Below, piece by piece: positions 1 through 9,378 of a stretch of 26,969 bases of DNA. Each line of letters opens with the position of its first letter. The first letter of the stretch is position 1. Made by a program: the position numbers and the translations under genes. Under the pieces are notes generated by a model. That model was given only the letters and a program-made list of their open reading frames with translations, ran no database searches and was not told the DNA's origin. The DNA comes from Phaeoceros laevis (Eukaryota > Anthocerotophyta > Anthocerotopsida > Notothyladales). The DNA is taken from positions 30,986 through 57,954 of the forward strand of contig JBNGIQ010009331.1 in the NCBI GenBank assembly GCA_049999765.1, given 5' to 3'.

Positions 1-1751
1 CCTCGGTGGTTTGCTCATGGCATTCTTGGACACCTGGTTAACATTTTTTCCGACCATGACACTGAAGGAGGCTTAAATGATGATGCAAGAGGCTATGCTT
101 CTTCTTGTTGCGTGATCAAACAAAAGATTCATCGAATGAGGAGGCAAGAGGTCTTCAAAAATGGGCTAGTCAGTAAGGATTCCCTCTCCCACCTGCTCGA
201 GGAGGCTCTCAACCAAGTTGGCCTTAACCCCAAGGGAGTCAGCACAGATCAACTGATCCAAATGATGGAAAACTTGTATCTTTGTTATGCAACTGGGAAT
301 GACAATAAGTATTTGTTACCGGCCATCTTTGAGGATGAGGGTAACATAGCTGAGAAAGGGGAGCGGCAGAGATCGTGGAAGGCATTGACCAATTCCTTTT
401 CCTCCACACGCATTATTGTAAGCCGAAGACTTCAATGCTCAGACCCCATTCGAACTTTCTTGACACCCGGTTTCTTCCCCCGGCTGCAAGTCAGTCTTGC
501 TCCTCTTGCCCCATTTGCTGCCATGGATATGCTCATTAAATTCCTTGAAGTTCATGATTTCTTCTTCAACCCAGTGTAACATCATGATAATTAATGCTTG
601 CTTGTGTATTAAATTTGCAGGTTGTGTTGCACAATAAGGCGGGTGAGTGGGCTAAAGATACAAATCCCGACAACTGCATTCTTGACAAGTATTTCTGCCG
701 ACTTCGCTTCAACGGCATGGAGATCTTTGTGGAGCACAGTGGTTCGTCCGGCTACTCAGTGGACATCATGGTCCAATCTTGCCACCCTCGTGAGGAAACC
801 ATGAAGTTTGTGGAGGAGCAAATCATGAGCAGCATCCGCCGTCTGTGTGCATCCACCAAAGGATGCCAAGGTGTGACTCTGGTGGAGGCTATCATCCGGC
901 CTGACTGTATTACGGCTGGTAAGATCATATTGTGTCGTTACAGGCAGTCTATATTGTTGGACGACCTCAAACGGTGGATGGCCAGCTTCCCCAACTACAT
1001 GCATAGCTGGGATGAAGTCACGGGCGAGGATGGCACTGTAATCTTACATGCTGCAGAGCATAGTGCCAAGCTTCTTCTGGATGGGGAAGGCCAAGGAGAG
1101 GCAGGCCCAAGCTTTGAGGACGCAAACGTCAGCGACATGCCCAAGCTCATCCGAGTGACAAGACAAGATGTAAGCTGGGCTCGGGAAATGGCTGCCAGGA
1201 TGCCCAAGGCCTACAGAGCGGAGCCTTTCCGGCTCCATCTGCAGTGTGAGTGTCGCCAAGGACATCACGATGTGCAGGATCAACCTGGCCGCACCTTCTA
1301 CGTGGCAGACAATCGTTTTGTCAAGATCCAGAGCGCAGGTGCCCAAGTAGCCGGAGTTGTGGCAGCAGGACTGCAGGTCGGGGCTTTGTTCGTGCCAGGT
1401 CTGGGTGTGGTAGGAGGTGTTGCCAGCGGCGTTGGGCAAACGTACCAGCCGACTCCTCTTTTCCCCTTCAATATTGAGACCTTGAGCAAGCGGATGAGCA
1501 CCTCCGCCTGGCCCAGCAACGTCAAAGTGCCTGAGGAGGCGCTGCGGGAGGAGGTGGAAAAGGATCTGCAGAGCAGCACAGAGGGTACTTGGTTGCGTGC
1601 ATTTCTCAACCCTGATGCACAAGCTTTCACAACTGAGTTCCGGCTCAGAAAGGTGAAGTACATCACTCCTCCGCTGGCCGGGTCCATTGCTTGGCTGTGC
1701 GATCAGCACTGGACGGAGGGCCGGGATGAGGGGTCTGTCAGAGGGGTTTGA
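1..1751 (+). CDS. ROCO-family protein, C-terminal part with COR domain (5' truncated by window edge)
   Basis: The reading frame is already open at base 1, so the Roc GTPase and any leucine-rich repeats lie upstream, outside the window. Two exons are seen: 1-489 and 621-1751 (stop TGA at 1749-1751), giving 539 visible residues. The intron 490-620 has a GTCAGT donor and a TTTGCAG acceptor, and both sides are phase 0. This donor is preferred over later GTs because joining restores the COR-like string FFPRLQ-VVLHNK. COR-domain signs in order are a PRWFAHGILGHLV start, GLVSKDSLSHLL, LYLCYATGNDNKYLLPAIF, and the R-x-L-x-C then PGFFPRLQ block. The last third contains a glycine- and alanine-rich hydrophobic stretch (about 1341-1430), which could contact membrane. 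ROCO proteins pair a Roc GTPase with COR as a dimerisation module; Arabidopsis TORNADO1 is the best-known plant relative. Family assignment is by motif recognition. Which ROCO subgroup it belongs to, and its role, are unknown. Confidence 0.72.
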
Positions 1752-2567
1752 TGACCAGGTGCAAACTCTCAGAATTCAAGCTGAGCATGGAAGTCCAGAA
1801 AAAGCAGTGAGTACGTAAACACTTTGTACTGCAGGGTGTGTCCCTCTGTGAATCTGGCTAGGCACGTTGGTGAAGGAATAGTGCAACCTTGGTGCACTGA
1901 GAAGGAGATGAAGTGGTGGCATCCAGACTACTGATCATGAGGTCTGAGCCAGCACCAATTGTGAAGCTTGTTGAGCATCTGGCCTTGGTATTGTTCAGTT
2001 TGTTTGGCATTTCATGTAAGTGGGGTCTCACTGCTGCCCTCCCCCTTCTGTTCAGTCCTGCAGGTGTGGGAACTCCATCGAGGGGCCTGATCGGGTGCAA
2101 CTTAACCTACATCGATCTCGCTGGATCAGCCTGTTGTGGGTCTGCGGTAAACTCTGTCCTTAGTCCTTGGGCTGTCTGCAGCCCGGCTGAGGTCTAGTTC
2201 CCAAAACTATTAAGTTTGAGGTATCCATTGGACCCCTAAATCTTATGCAATCAGAACGATTGCACTTAAATTACCTGCCTCGGCAGCACACCAGCACACT
2301 TGAGCACAAATGGGATGCGTTGTTCTGTTCTGGAAGGAACACCTCGCATGAAGGGAGAGTAATCTGGACAGGACTACAGGAACTCACATGAGCGATACAT
2401 GGAATCTAGCCCCATCCGGCCTTCCTGGGCCCCTATGACACTGTTCATGAGGCTGACGGCTACACGATGTTGCATGTGCTTATTTGACGATGCAGTTCCA
2501 AAACTAGGCACCAGAAACCTCTTACCACTAAAAAGATGTCAAGCTGGAGACATCAAGACTACCTGAT
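1752..2567. other. Region downstream of the ROCO gene, no gene recognised
   Basis: The first part is presumably the 3' untranslated region of the ROCO gene, but no AATAAA signal stands out. Open frames here are short and their translations resemble no family I know. No repeat or RNA gene was recognised. Confidence 0.5.
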
Positions 2568-2597
2568 CCAATGGAGGCAATACATTGCCTCCATTGG
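2568..2597. repeat. Perfect 13-bp inverted repeat (hairpin) with 4-nt loop
   Basis: The arm CCAATGGAGGCAA at 2568-2580 is matched exactly by its reverse complement at 2585-2597, with loop TACA. It would form a strong DNA or RNA hairpin. Its right end overlaps the edge of the dispersed repeat that begins at about 2595, so it may mark an insertion or rearrangement boundary. No coding context is seen. Confidence 0.85.
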
Positions 2598-2790
2598 TGA
2601 CACACTGCAGCTGCACATGAGCTCAGGTCGGTGAATGAAAGGAAACCAAAGATTGTTTGCAGCAATCCTCGTTGCAGGCATTCATTTCATGGTTTTTGTA
2701 CTCTAACTTCAGTGCTCTCAGGAAGTTCCACTTTTACCTCTTGGAATCTGTGAAGTCTCCAAACTCTTGCCATGGCACCATTGAAGAAAT
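2595..2790 (+). repeat. Dispersed repeat, copy A
   Basis: This stretch matches the reverse complement of about 4350-4580. Shared blocks in order are GGTGACACACTGCAG, CTCAGGTCGGT, GCAGCAATCCTCGT, GGCAGGCATTCA, and TTGGAATCTGTGAAGTCTCC, with small indels between them. No protein is recognisable in either copy. It could be a fragment of a non-autonomous mobile element or a segmental duplication. The relationship is clear by eye but the exact ends are approximate. Confidence 0.75.
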
Positions 2791-3479
2791 ATCTGTTGGT
2801 GCAACTGTTGCTGTATGCATCTGAAACTTCTCACGGCAATCTAGATCTCCTTCAATAGCTGAGTTTGTAAACAGTGTACTGTACATATATACTCATCTCA
2901 TACATCATCAAATTGGAGCACAGCTCCGCTACTCAGTACCTGCTCTTCAGTACCACCAACATGCGAACCTTCATCCCGTCTTTCGACACTGATTCATTTG
3001 CATCAGGTACATCAGCTACATGAACAGTGTTTGCTCCCCTCAGTTTTTTCTGTAGGTTGAGAACGGTGCGAGGGCTGAGGCTACCTCTACCGTATAATCT
3101 TGAACTTGGCTGTTGCTTCCAGTAGGAGCTCTGAGTAAAACCGCGCTTGCCACTGTCACACTTATGCGTGCTCAACACCTTGTGATGAATTTTTGGGACG
3201 AATGACACAGCACTGTCCAGAGACAGCCATCTTCTTTACCTTGATCTAAATGTACCACTCCGTGCTGGGAGCCTGCATCATTGTGTTTGGCTAAAACTGA
3301 GGCGAGTCTTTCACATCTTTGTGCACTAAAAAGCAAGAAAACAAGCACTAGTGCTGGCTATCTGTACAGTCACGTCTGCCCCTTCACAGTGAAAGCCTGA
3401 ACTAAAAAACACAGTCATCTTCTTGCGTCCACCTGAAAAATCAGTAGGGTTCCAAACTTTTTATTTCCAGATGAGGAGC
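2791..3479. other. Intergenic stretch, no gene recognised
   Basis: A 91-codon open frame lies on the minus strand (2933-3208), but its translation resembles no known family and no flanking splice or start context supports it. The rest holds only short frames and T-rich or A-rich runs. Confidence 0.45.
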
Positions 3480-3858
3480 AGTAGCAGTAGCTTACGCATG
3501 CATCTGGAGCACAGAGGCTTTACTCTTGCATATTACCGTAAAGACTAAAGGCTTCCTCAACCAACCCTTGCTGTGGCATGGCCTGCAAGCATTCCATGTC
3601 ACAATATTCCTGTCTGGAAGTATGTCACACACTTCGCAGCATCCTGTAATTAAGCTACCGCACTTTGCACAAGCCGCAGCCCACAACTACATCATCTTGC
3701 AGTCGACTGGACAAGTTAACATGTCCATGGAGCTGCTTCCCATGATCCAAAGCTCCTACACCGACAATGGCACATGACTGTAGGAGACTCACATAATTTG
3801 AATTAACAGAATCTGGAGCATCCATTAAGCTGCCACACTTTGCACACAAGTTAACCAA
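3480..3858 (-). pseudogene. Decayed pentatricopeptide repeat (PPR) gene fragment
   Basis: Read on the minus strand from 3858, two overlapping frames give PPR signatures. The first has LCAKCGSLMDA, then YVSLLQSCAIVG and ALDHGKQLHGHV, then DDVVVGCGLCKVR. A shift to the second frame gives CGSLITGCCEVCDILPDRNI followed by VTWNA. These match the plant PPR (P/L/S type) pattern of a YAKCGSL helix, a DRNIVTWNA turn and a GKQLHGHV helix. The frameshift, lost spacing and internal stops show it is not translated as a working protein. PPR proteins normally bind organellar RNA for editing or processing. It probably belongs to the same decayed locus as the fragments at 5577-7075. Confidence 0.75.
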
Positions 3859-4349
3859 AGCTGCCTCCTAGAACCAATTTCTCTTGCAGGCCTCGTTCTT
3901 CAACCTTTGCTCAACTTTCTACCCTTATGCAGAGCTCCTGCACCCATACTAGCACATGCATATATGCCTGCAGGCCTAGGGGAGGCATCCATCAACGCAA
4001 CGGATTTCTGGCTTACTCCCTCATATTCCTTCTCACCAGGTCTGCAACTCTGTAAAGTTCGACTGATTAATATTGTGTAGGTGATTCCTTTTCACAGCAT
4101 TCATGACTCGGGTGTGTGTGTCTTCATTTTCTTTGCATCCGGGTGAAACTTGTCTAAAGTTCGGATGGCTTACACATGGTTACAAGTGGTGTGGCCAGCA
4201 CATAACGCCGAGGGGGAGCTTACAGAGTCTCGTCGTATATATGTGGCTCCTGCATAGCATTTTTTAACAGGTCTAGACTAAAATTCAGTCAAACACACAC
4301 AACCGAATTCCCAGGCAGAAGGAGATACGTGTTGATAGCATCCTTCGTC
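3859..4349. other. Intergenic stretch, nothing recognised
   Basis: No open frame with family resemblance, no RNA gene and no clear repeat was found. Adjacent PPR remnants suggest this may once have been part of the same locus, but no PPR motif survives here. Confidence 0.4.
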
Positions 4350-4580
4350 CTTGCAACGGTCTCAATGGGTGCCAGGGCAAGAGTCTCCACTGGCAGGGAG
4401 ACTTCACAGATTCCAAAAGGCTAAAAATATTAATGGAGTTTCCTGAGGGCCCTGAAATGGGGTCCCGAGTGAAGTAACCATGCCATTGAATGCCTGCCAC
4501 GAGGATTGCTGCTTACAAGAATCGTTGGTTTTCATTTCATGTACCGACCTGAGTTCATGTGCTGCAGTGTGTCACCAGCT
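4350..4580 (-). repeat. Dispersed repeat, copy B (inverted relative to copy A)
   Basis: The reverse complement follows copy A at 2595-2790 block by block, starting with GGTGACACACTGCAG at the high-coordinate end and running through TTGGAATCTGTGAAGTCTCC. Copy B is somewhat longer because of insertions. Its high-coordinate edge lies within a few bases of the left arm of the long inverted repeat that starts at 4583, so the two repeats abut. Confidence 0.75.
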
Positions 4581-4582
4581 CC

Positions 4583-4787
4583 TTGTTCCAGGTGTTCGAA
4601 GGAGGGAGAGGGAGTCCCTCAGGCAAAGCATGTTCGAGGGCTGTTCAAGTGTTGGAAGTAGGAGGAAGAGATGCCTTTGAACATGCTTCGAACAGGAAGT
4701 CTATGTTCAGCGGTACATACTTGAGATGAGGAAGCTTTTGAGTTTCCAGGAAGGCAACGTCTGATCTGGCAAAGGCTTGTTGATAAG
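4583..4787 (+). repeat. Left arm of long imperfect inverted repeat
   Basis: This arm starts at TTGTTCCAGGTGTTCGAAGG and matches the reverse complement of 5355-5569 through to the GATAAG at 4782-4787, with point changes and several small indels. The arms are separated by about 570 bp. In both arms one frame reads LFQVFEGGRGSPSGKAC, but the left arm frame soon meets stops. The arrangement could be a foldback or long-TIR DNA element, or an inverted local duplication. No clear target-site duplication was seen at the outer edges. Confidence 0.8.
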
Positions 4788-5354
4788 ATGGATGCTCACG
4801 CATACCGTTGCCACGAGGCGTGGCAGGCAGGTGAAAGGGAAACACAAGCTACATGTGGTGGCAAAAGGATACCACCCAGGAATCTTTTGTCCTCGCAGCA
4901 CGCAACACTGGAGACAGACGCCTCTCGAAGATTGGAGCGGCCTCTCCCCGAGGCCCCTCCCCCAGGCCTTGTACAGGCTAATGGAAGGATATAAAAGGGG
5001 TTACAACTAGTACGCTGATGACGTCAGTGACACTTGTGTGCATCTTGCGAGCATGCAGCACGAGGGGAGACCTGTCTTTTCTAAAAAAAAGAGGCGCCTT
5101 TGCCATGTGGACATTTGTGGAGGTTCCGTAAACGTTTTTCCTAAATGGGTTTCGCTACCTCTGACAGCTTTTTGCTGGTAGCGAGCACATGGCGGTCGGC
5201 ATACCGGCGTGAGCCCGCGAGCCGGGATGCGCTGAGCCCGTTGCCCGGTAATTAGGTCTTTTTTAATGCCATAAGGTTTGTACCCGTCCGTGACATGGGA
5301 AGTCCAGGTTCCTCCGTAAAGTTTACGAAGCGGTAAAGGCTTACTACAGGGCCC
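4788..5354. other. Core between the inverted repeat arms
   Basis: About 570 bp separate the two arms. An open frame (4777-5010, +) reads through the left half but shows no secure family match. The right half is non-coding and includes an A8 run near 5082 and related GGTTCC...GTAAA sequences near 5116 and 5308. No transposase was recognised. A TATA-like sequence and a TGACGTCA palindrome lie in the middle and are listed separately. Confidence 0.4.
4990..5026 (+). promoter_or_regulatory. Candidate core promoter: TATA-like box and TGACGTCA palindrome
   Basis: TATAAAA at 4990-4996 sits in a GGATATAAAAGG context, and a perfect 8-bp palindrome TGACGTCA lies at 5019-5026. That palindrome is the classic binding core for plant TGA-type bZIP factors. 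Both lie in the core of the long inverted repeat, with no gene recognised downstream, so they may belong to a mobile element. Both motifs can occur by chance. Confidence 0.25.
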
Positions 5355-5569
5355 CTTATTACAAATAAGCAGTTGCCAAATTAGACGCCTTCCTTGAAAC
5401 TCAAAAGCTTCCTCATCGCAAGTATGTGCAGCACTCTGAACATAGACTTCCTGCTCGAAGCATATTCAATGGCATCTCTTCCTCCTACTTCCAGCACTTC
5501 AAGTTGAACAGCCCCCGAACATGCTTTGCCTGAGGGACTCCCTCTCCCTCCTTCGAACACTTGGAACAA
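5355..5569 (-). repeat. Right arm of long imperfect inverted repeat
   Basis: This is the inverted partner of 4583-4787. On the minus strand it keeps one open frame (within 5381-5605) that begins HFAKSAWLSRTLFQVFEG and continues through a glycine-rich stretch. That opening weakly resembles a PPR helix (YAKCG...VFEG) and follows directly from the PPR remnant upstream on the same strand. The right arm may therefore be the original copy, and the left arm an inverted duplicate. That order is inference. Confidence 0.78.
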
Positions 5570-5576
5570 CGTTCTA

Positions 5577-6030
5577 CTTAACCAAGCACTTTTGGCAAAG
5601 TGCAAGGATGCACTCTCATCTGTGGGGCCTGAGTTGAGTGAACGCTTGGCGATACTTCAAGGACTGCCAGGCTGCAGCATGCTTGAAAAACACTATTAGT
5701 GACTGCATCACTGGAGTGGCCGAGGACCATCACTGATCTGGTTTTGTGCCTATCATTTGCATTCCACCATAGCATTGCAGAGTTGTTTCACCTTTCGTTT
5801 GTTAAGAATATGTTGCCATCAGGGCACTCCATGATACCACACTTGGGCGGGACAGGATGTCAAGCACTTCCCGAGCATGATCCTAGCTCCCACGTTTACC
5901 ATGGCCATGGATAAGGCTGTTTGCCAAGTTGTCACTTGACTTGGCAGGAAACCAAGGCAGAATGTAGTCGATTGCATAGTTTCGAAGCTCCAGTGTTGCT
6001 GCTAGCCTTAGTGGAACATGTGAAGTTGGC
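5577..6030 (-). pseudogene. Decayed PPR gene fragment
   Basis: On the minus strand, PPR-like blocks appear in shifting frames. Near 6025-5935 there is FTCSTKASSNTGASKL followed by LHSALVSCQV; near 5885-5805 DHAREVLDILSRPSVVSWSA then LMATYS; near 5709-5625 DAVTNSVFQACCSLAVLEV then VHSTQ. The phrase SRPSVVSWSALMATY is a standard PPR turn, and SVFQACCSLAVLEV matches the usual SVLxACxSLxxLExG helix. Each block is in a different frame or is cut by a stop, so this is a pseudogene. Confidence 0.7.
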
Positions 6031-6439
6031 TCACATCAACAAGCCAAAACCAATCTTGCAATTGGAGAGGAAACAAAATGCTGGGATCCTCCAGACAATG
6101 CATCCTTCACCTCGAGCTCCACCTTCGCTGAGCTAGCTCTACTCTAACAAACCTGACACTGGAGAGCAGAAATTACTGCCAATGCTGAACTAACTGAACT
6201 TGTTTCCTCACAGAGAAAGACAGGGGACCCCGGTGACAACCGTTTTGGAGTGCTGTCCATGCCTCCACCAAAAACTTGCTCAGGGCTTATGGACAATGAA
6301 TCCGCAGCACTGCACCAGCAAGCTGTTGTAAAATCCCAGAACCCGGACGTAGCATTGTTGCGTTCAAGAATGATGAGATGAGGTGAGCAAGATCCGATTC
6401 ACGTTTGCGAGACGTTCCGATGAGTCATCATCATTACTG

Positions 6440-7075
6440 TTAGGAGACACATTTCGCATACATGTCTACCAAAGTTGCACCCACAGACGGGTCTGATTCA
6501 TAACTCATTTGACCGATCTCGGCATGGATTGCCTGCAAGACTGCCCTGTGCTTTGAGGACGGCAACAACTGGCCAGTTGTCTGGAATGACATGGTCTTCT
6601 TCTCTCATTCGGGCATATCTATAGCTGTAGGGTCTGCTCACCTTGCTTTAGCTGAGCATATCCTCCAATCATTACATTCCACAACCACACAGTTCTCTCC
6701 AAGAGTTTGTCAAATAGCCTTTGTGCATTCTCTGGGCTTCCACATTTCATGTACATATCCACAATCGTTTTGGCCACGAGCACATCCCCTGCAAATCCTC
6801 GTTGAGCAGCTTCTACATGAACACGTTTCCCCACATCCAGGTTTGCCAAGCTGGCACAAGCCCTTAAGACGCTTATGAGAGCGAACTTGTTGGCTTTACT
6901 CCTTGCTCTTGCATCTCCTGATACAATTCTCCAGCCATGGTGTAGCCCCAGATGATTGCTGTCCATGAGAGAACTGTTCGTTTGGGTAGTCTCTCAAACA
7001 GCTTCACTTCTTCGGATAGACTCCCGCACTTGGCAAACATATTAACAACAGAGCTCTCTAAATGGCATACCTTAC
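6440..7075 (-). pseudogene. Decayed PPR gene fragment with several frameshifts
   Basis: This is the best-preserved PPR remnant. Reading the minus strand from about 7060 gives VVNMFAKCGSLSEEVKLFER, then LPKRTVLSWTAIIWGY and LYQEMQEQGVKP. A one-base loss near 6890 then shifts the frame. After it comes NKFALISVLRACASLANLDV, then GKRVHVEAAQRGFAGDVLVA, then TIVDMYMKCGS and ERTVWLWNVMIGGYAQ, ending at a stop near 6620. A further frame gives HVIPDNWPVVAVLKA, and another shift near 6535 leads to LQAIHAEIGQMS and VGATLVDMYAKC. The repeat between WGY and LYQEM is also shortened. At least three frame breaks make a functional protein very unlikely. Functional relatives are organellar RNA-binding factors. 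Confidence 0.82.
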
Positions 7076-7160
7076 GTGCCCTGTTTCCCGATCAATGGAG
7101 ATGGCACTGGCAGCTCTTCTTCCTACGAAGGATGGCATTACATGCATGTACTTAATCGGA

Positions 7161-9378
7161 GGACAACATAGGGGCATGTCGCGAAATCTCCGCGTCACAG
7201 CGAAATCATCACGCAGCACAATGGGGCTCGAGATGGACTGTATTGGAGCTCGGGGTGAAAGCTAATGAGTGACAAGATCTACGGCGGTGTTGTTTCAAAA
7301 GAGGGTTGCTTCCTGGTGGACTCCGCCATTCCTGGTTACCGACGTGAAGACGCACTTGCATCAGGGAGCGCGAGGTGCTTGGGCTGATTAGGGGATCTCA
7401 GATTCCCAGTGCCTGTTAGTACCATATACTTTTGTGGTCTACCAAGTCCGTCGCAAACATTACTAGTAGGTGCCACTGCAAGTGTTAGTAACAGATTCAG
7501 GTGCAGTTGTAGGTAGAAGGTCAAGTGAATCTGTTATGCCAATGAAGACAGCCCTCCAGAAACTTAGTTTTTCCAACACCCAAAGAAAAATACGACCTCA
7601 GGCTACCTGTATACGTAGCTGATGACTTTGTCTTGAGTACTTCGTCTCAGGGGATCACAATTGTCCTGAAAACCAGCCATAAGCCAAGAAATTCCCTCAT
7701 GAATTGAGCGTGTTCACCGAAGTACCGAAATACCCCACGGGCTTGCAAAACTCAGCAAACGAGGCATCACAGAGAGAGACATGAGGTTTTGCATGTTTTA
7801 CCTGTGCAACCGAGTACTAAGCCCGTTGATATCCCCAGAGTTGGGAGACATTGATCAACTGCTGCACCTGAAGTACCAGTTTCAGAAATCTGCTTCCCGG
7901 CCAGCTGTATGATGCTGCTTGAACAAAGAGGCACTTGCACATGTCAGGCTTGATCGCATCAGGAGTATATATGCACCTGCAAAGTTTTGGCTTCAGTTAA
8001 GGCTACTTCGGACGGTTCTTCAAACTTAATTAGCAAGTGCTACAAATACCATGGCCCTGGCAGAGGGTAAGGAGCACCGGTCACACCTCATCGATGACAA
8101 GCATACTACTTACAGGTCTACCACCATCAGCTGCTTTCCCCAAACTCGTACCTTGCATCTAACTACGAGGAGTACAGCATGCTCCCAGGCCACTTTCTGC
8201 TCATGTCTACAGCACATTGCGTTACGCCACAAGCATCAATACTACAACTTCAAGCATCCGAGACAACAAAAGCACTTCTCATAAACTTCCAGCTGATCAT
8301 TGCTGCCACACCTGTCCATATGAAACGATGGCAAGGGCCTTCATAGACACTTACTACGTACGAGTTCATCCTAGGTCATCAAGCCTAAGAGCAACAACCT
8401 GCGACCACACGTTTAGCGGTCCAAGTGCGTTTATGATTGACCCGTCTTGAAAATGTGCTCACAAAAATTGTAATGGTACCTCTTCCCCGGACATGGGAGC
8501 ATTTTGGTCGAGACTGACTTACCACCCAAAATGTTGGACTCCAGAAGCTCCAAGGCTCCCTGCTGACGTGTCCACCATGACAACCACACGTCAGCCAACA
8601 TCAAACACAAGGGAAACATTGAATGGAGGAAGCTCATGAGCTGGAAGGCTGCTCATGAGCTGGACCAGGCCTTTGATGTGGCAAAGGCAGTACTACTAGT
8701 GAGAGGCTCCTGCAGCCCTAGTGGTCTGTTGCAGGTTTGCGATCTACAATCCCAACGAAAGTATGTATCACAAAACGACTGTTGTAAACTGATCATCGCC
8801 GAGTGGGAAAGGAACCTTGGCCAGGAAGGAGCTCGGATAGGAAAAACGTTAACTGAGTCCGTTGCCCGCGTCCTTTTCACATCAGGCTCAAAATATCGTG
8901 TTATATGGCCTTATGTCTCCTCGACGTGACGCGTCCCAACTTCCAAGCACCCCGCTTCAGCATCAGAAAATGTCCCTCTGCCCCAGGTCTGTAGTTTCCA
9001 GGAGATGGGACAAATTCAGCTGCTGCATCTGCAACACACCAACCGTAAGACCCCATCCAACCAAACCAGCTTGCGATGTTGTTCAGAGCGTGCAAAGGCA
9101 AGACGGTAATCACCGCGTACACTGCCTCCAATTTCTGTGCACAACTATGCTGCCATCTTCGTCTTCTGCGGCAGAAAGACTGACGACGCTCTTGGTCCCA
9201 CTACCGCACCAAAATGCCATTCGAATGGCCTGTCTTCAAACTACTTGCTCCAGCTGCCGTAGGACTGTCAATTCATGTCGGAGACAGTCTCCAAACCCTA
9301 ACATTTTAGATTAGTCTCCATTCTGTTCTTTACCATTTCTCTTATCTGTTGTTCTTTACCATTCCTCTTATAGCGGCT
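7161..9378. other. Long gene-poor stretch
   Basis: About 2.2 kb without a recognisable gene. Open frames up to 150 codons occur (for example 8862-9314, +), but the longest begin without ATG and show low-complexity, cysteine- and serine-rich translations with no family resemblance. No tRNA-like arms, terminal repeats or PPR motifs were recognised. The last few hundred bases may hold distal promoter sequence of the MATE gene. Confidence 0.45.

Noticed and set aside
550-620. Alternative ROCO donors at 550 or 574
   Set aside because: They make introns of 71 or 47 bp and break the FFPRLQ-V-LHN block that the donor at 490 restores.
1044-1709. 221-codon minus-strand open frame
   Set aside because: It lies antisense within the ROCO exon, whose plus-strand translation shows COR-like conserved blocks. 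The minus frame has no family resemblance.
4777-5010. Weak resemblance of KLHVVAKGYHPGIF to the viroplasmin/RNase H N-terminal fold
   Set aside because: Only a few residues match and the following sequence does not continue the fold. Too weak to claim a retroelement or viral origin.
4775-5371. Core of the foldback as a solo LTR
   Set aside because: A TATA-like box is present, but there is no clear TG...CA pair with target-site duplication, no primer-binding site and no polypurine tract.
8862-9314. 150-codon plus-strand open frame
   Set aside because: It starts at TTG, not ATG. The translation is rich in Ser, Cys and Arg with no domain, and no splice context extends it.
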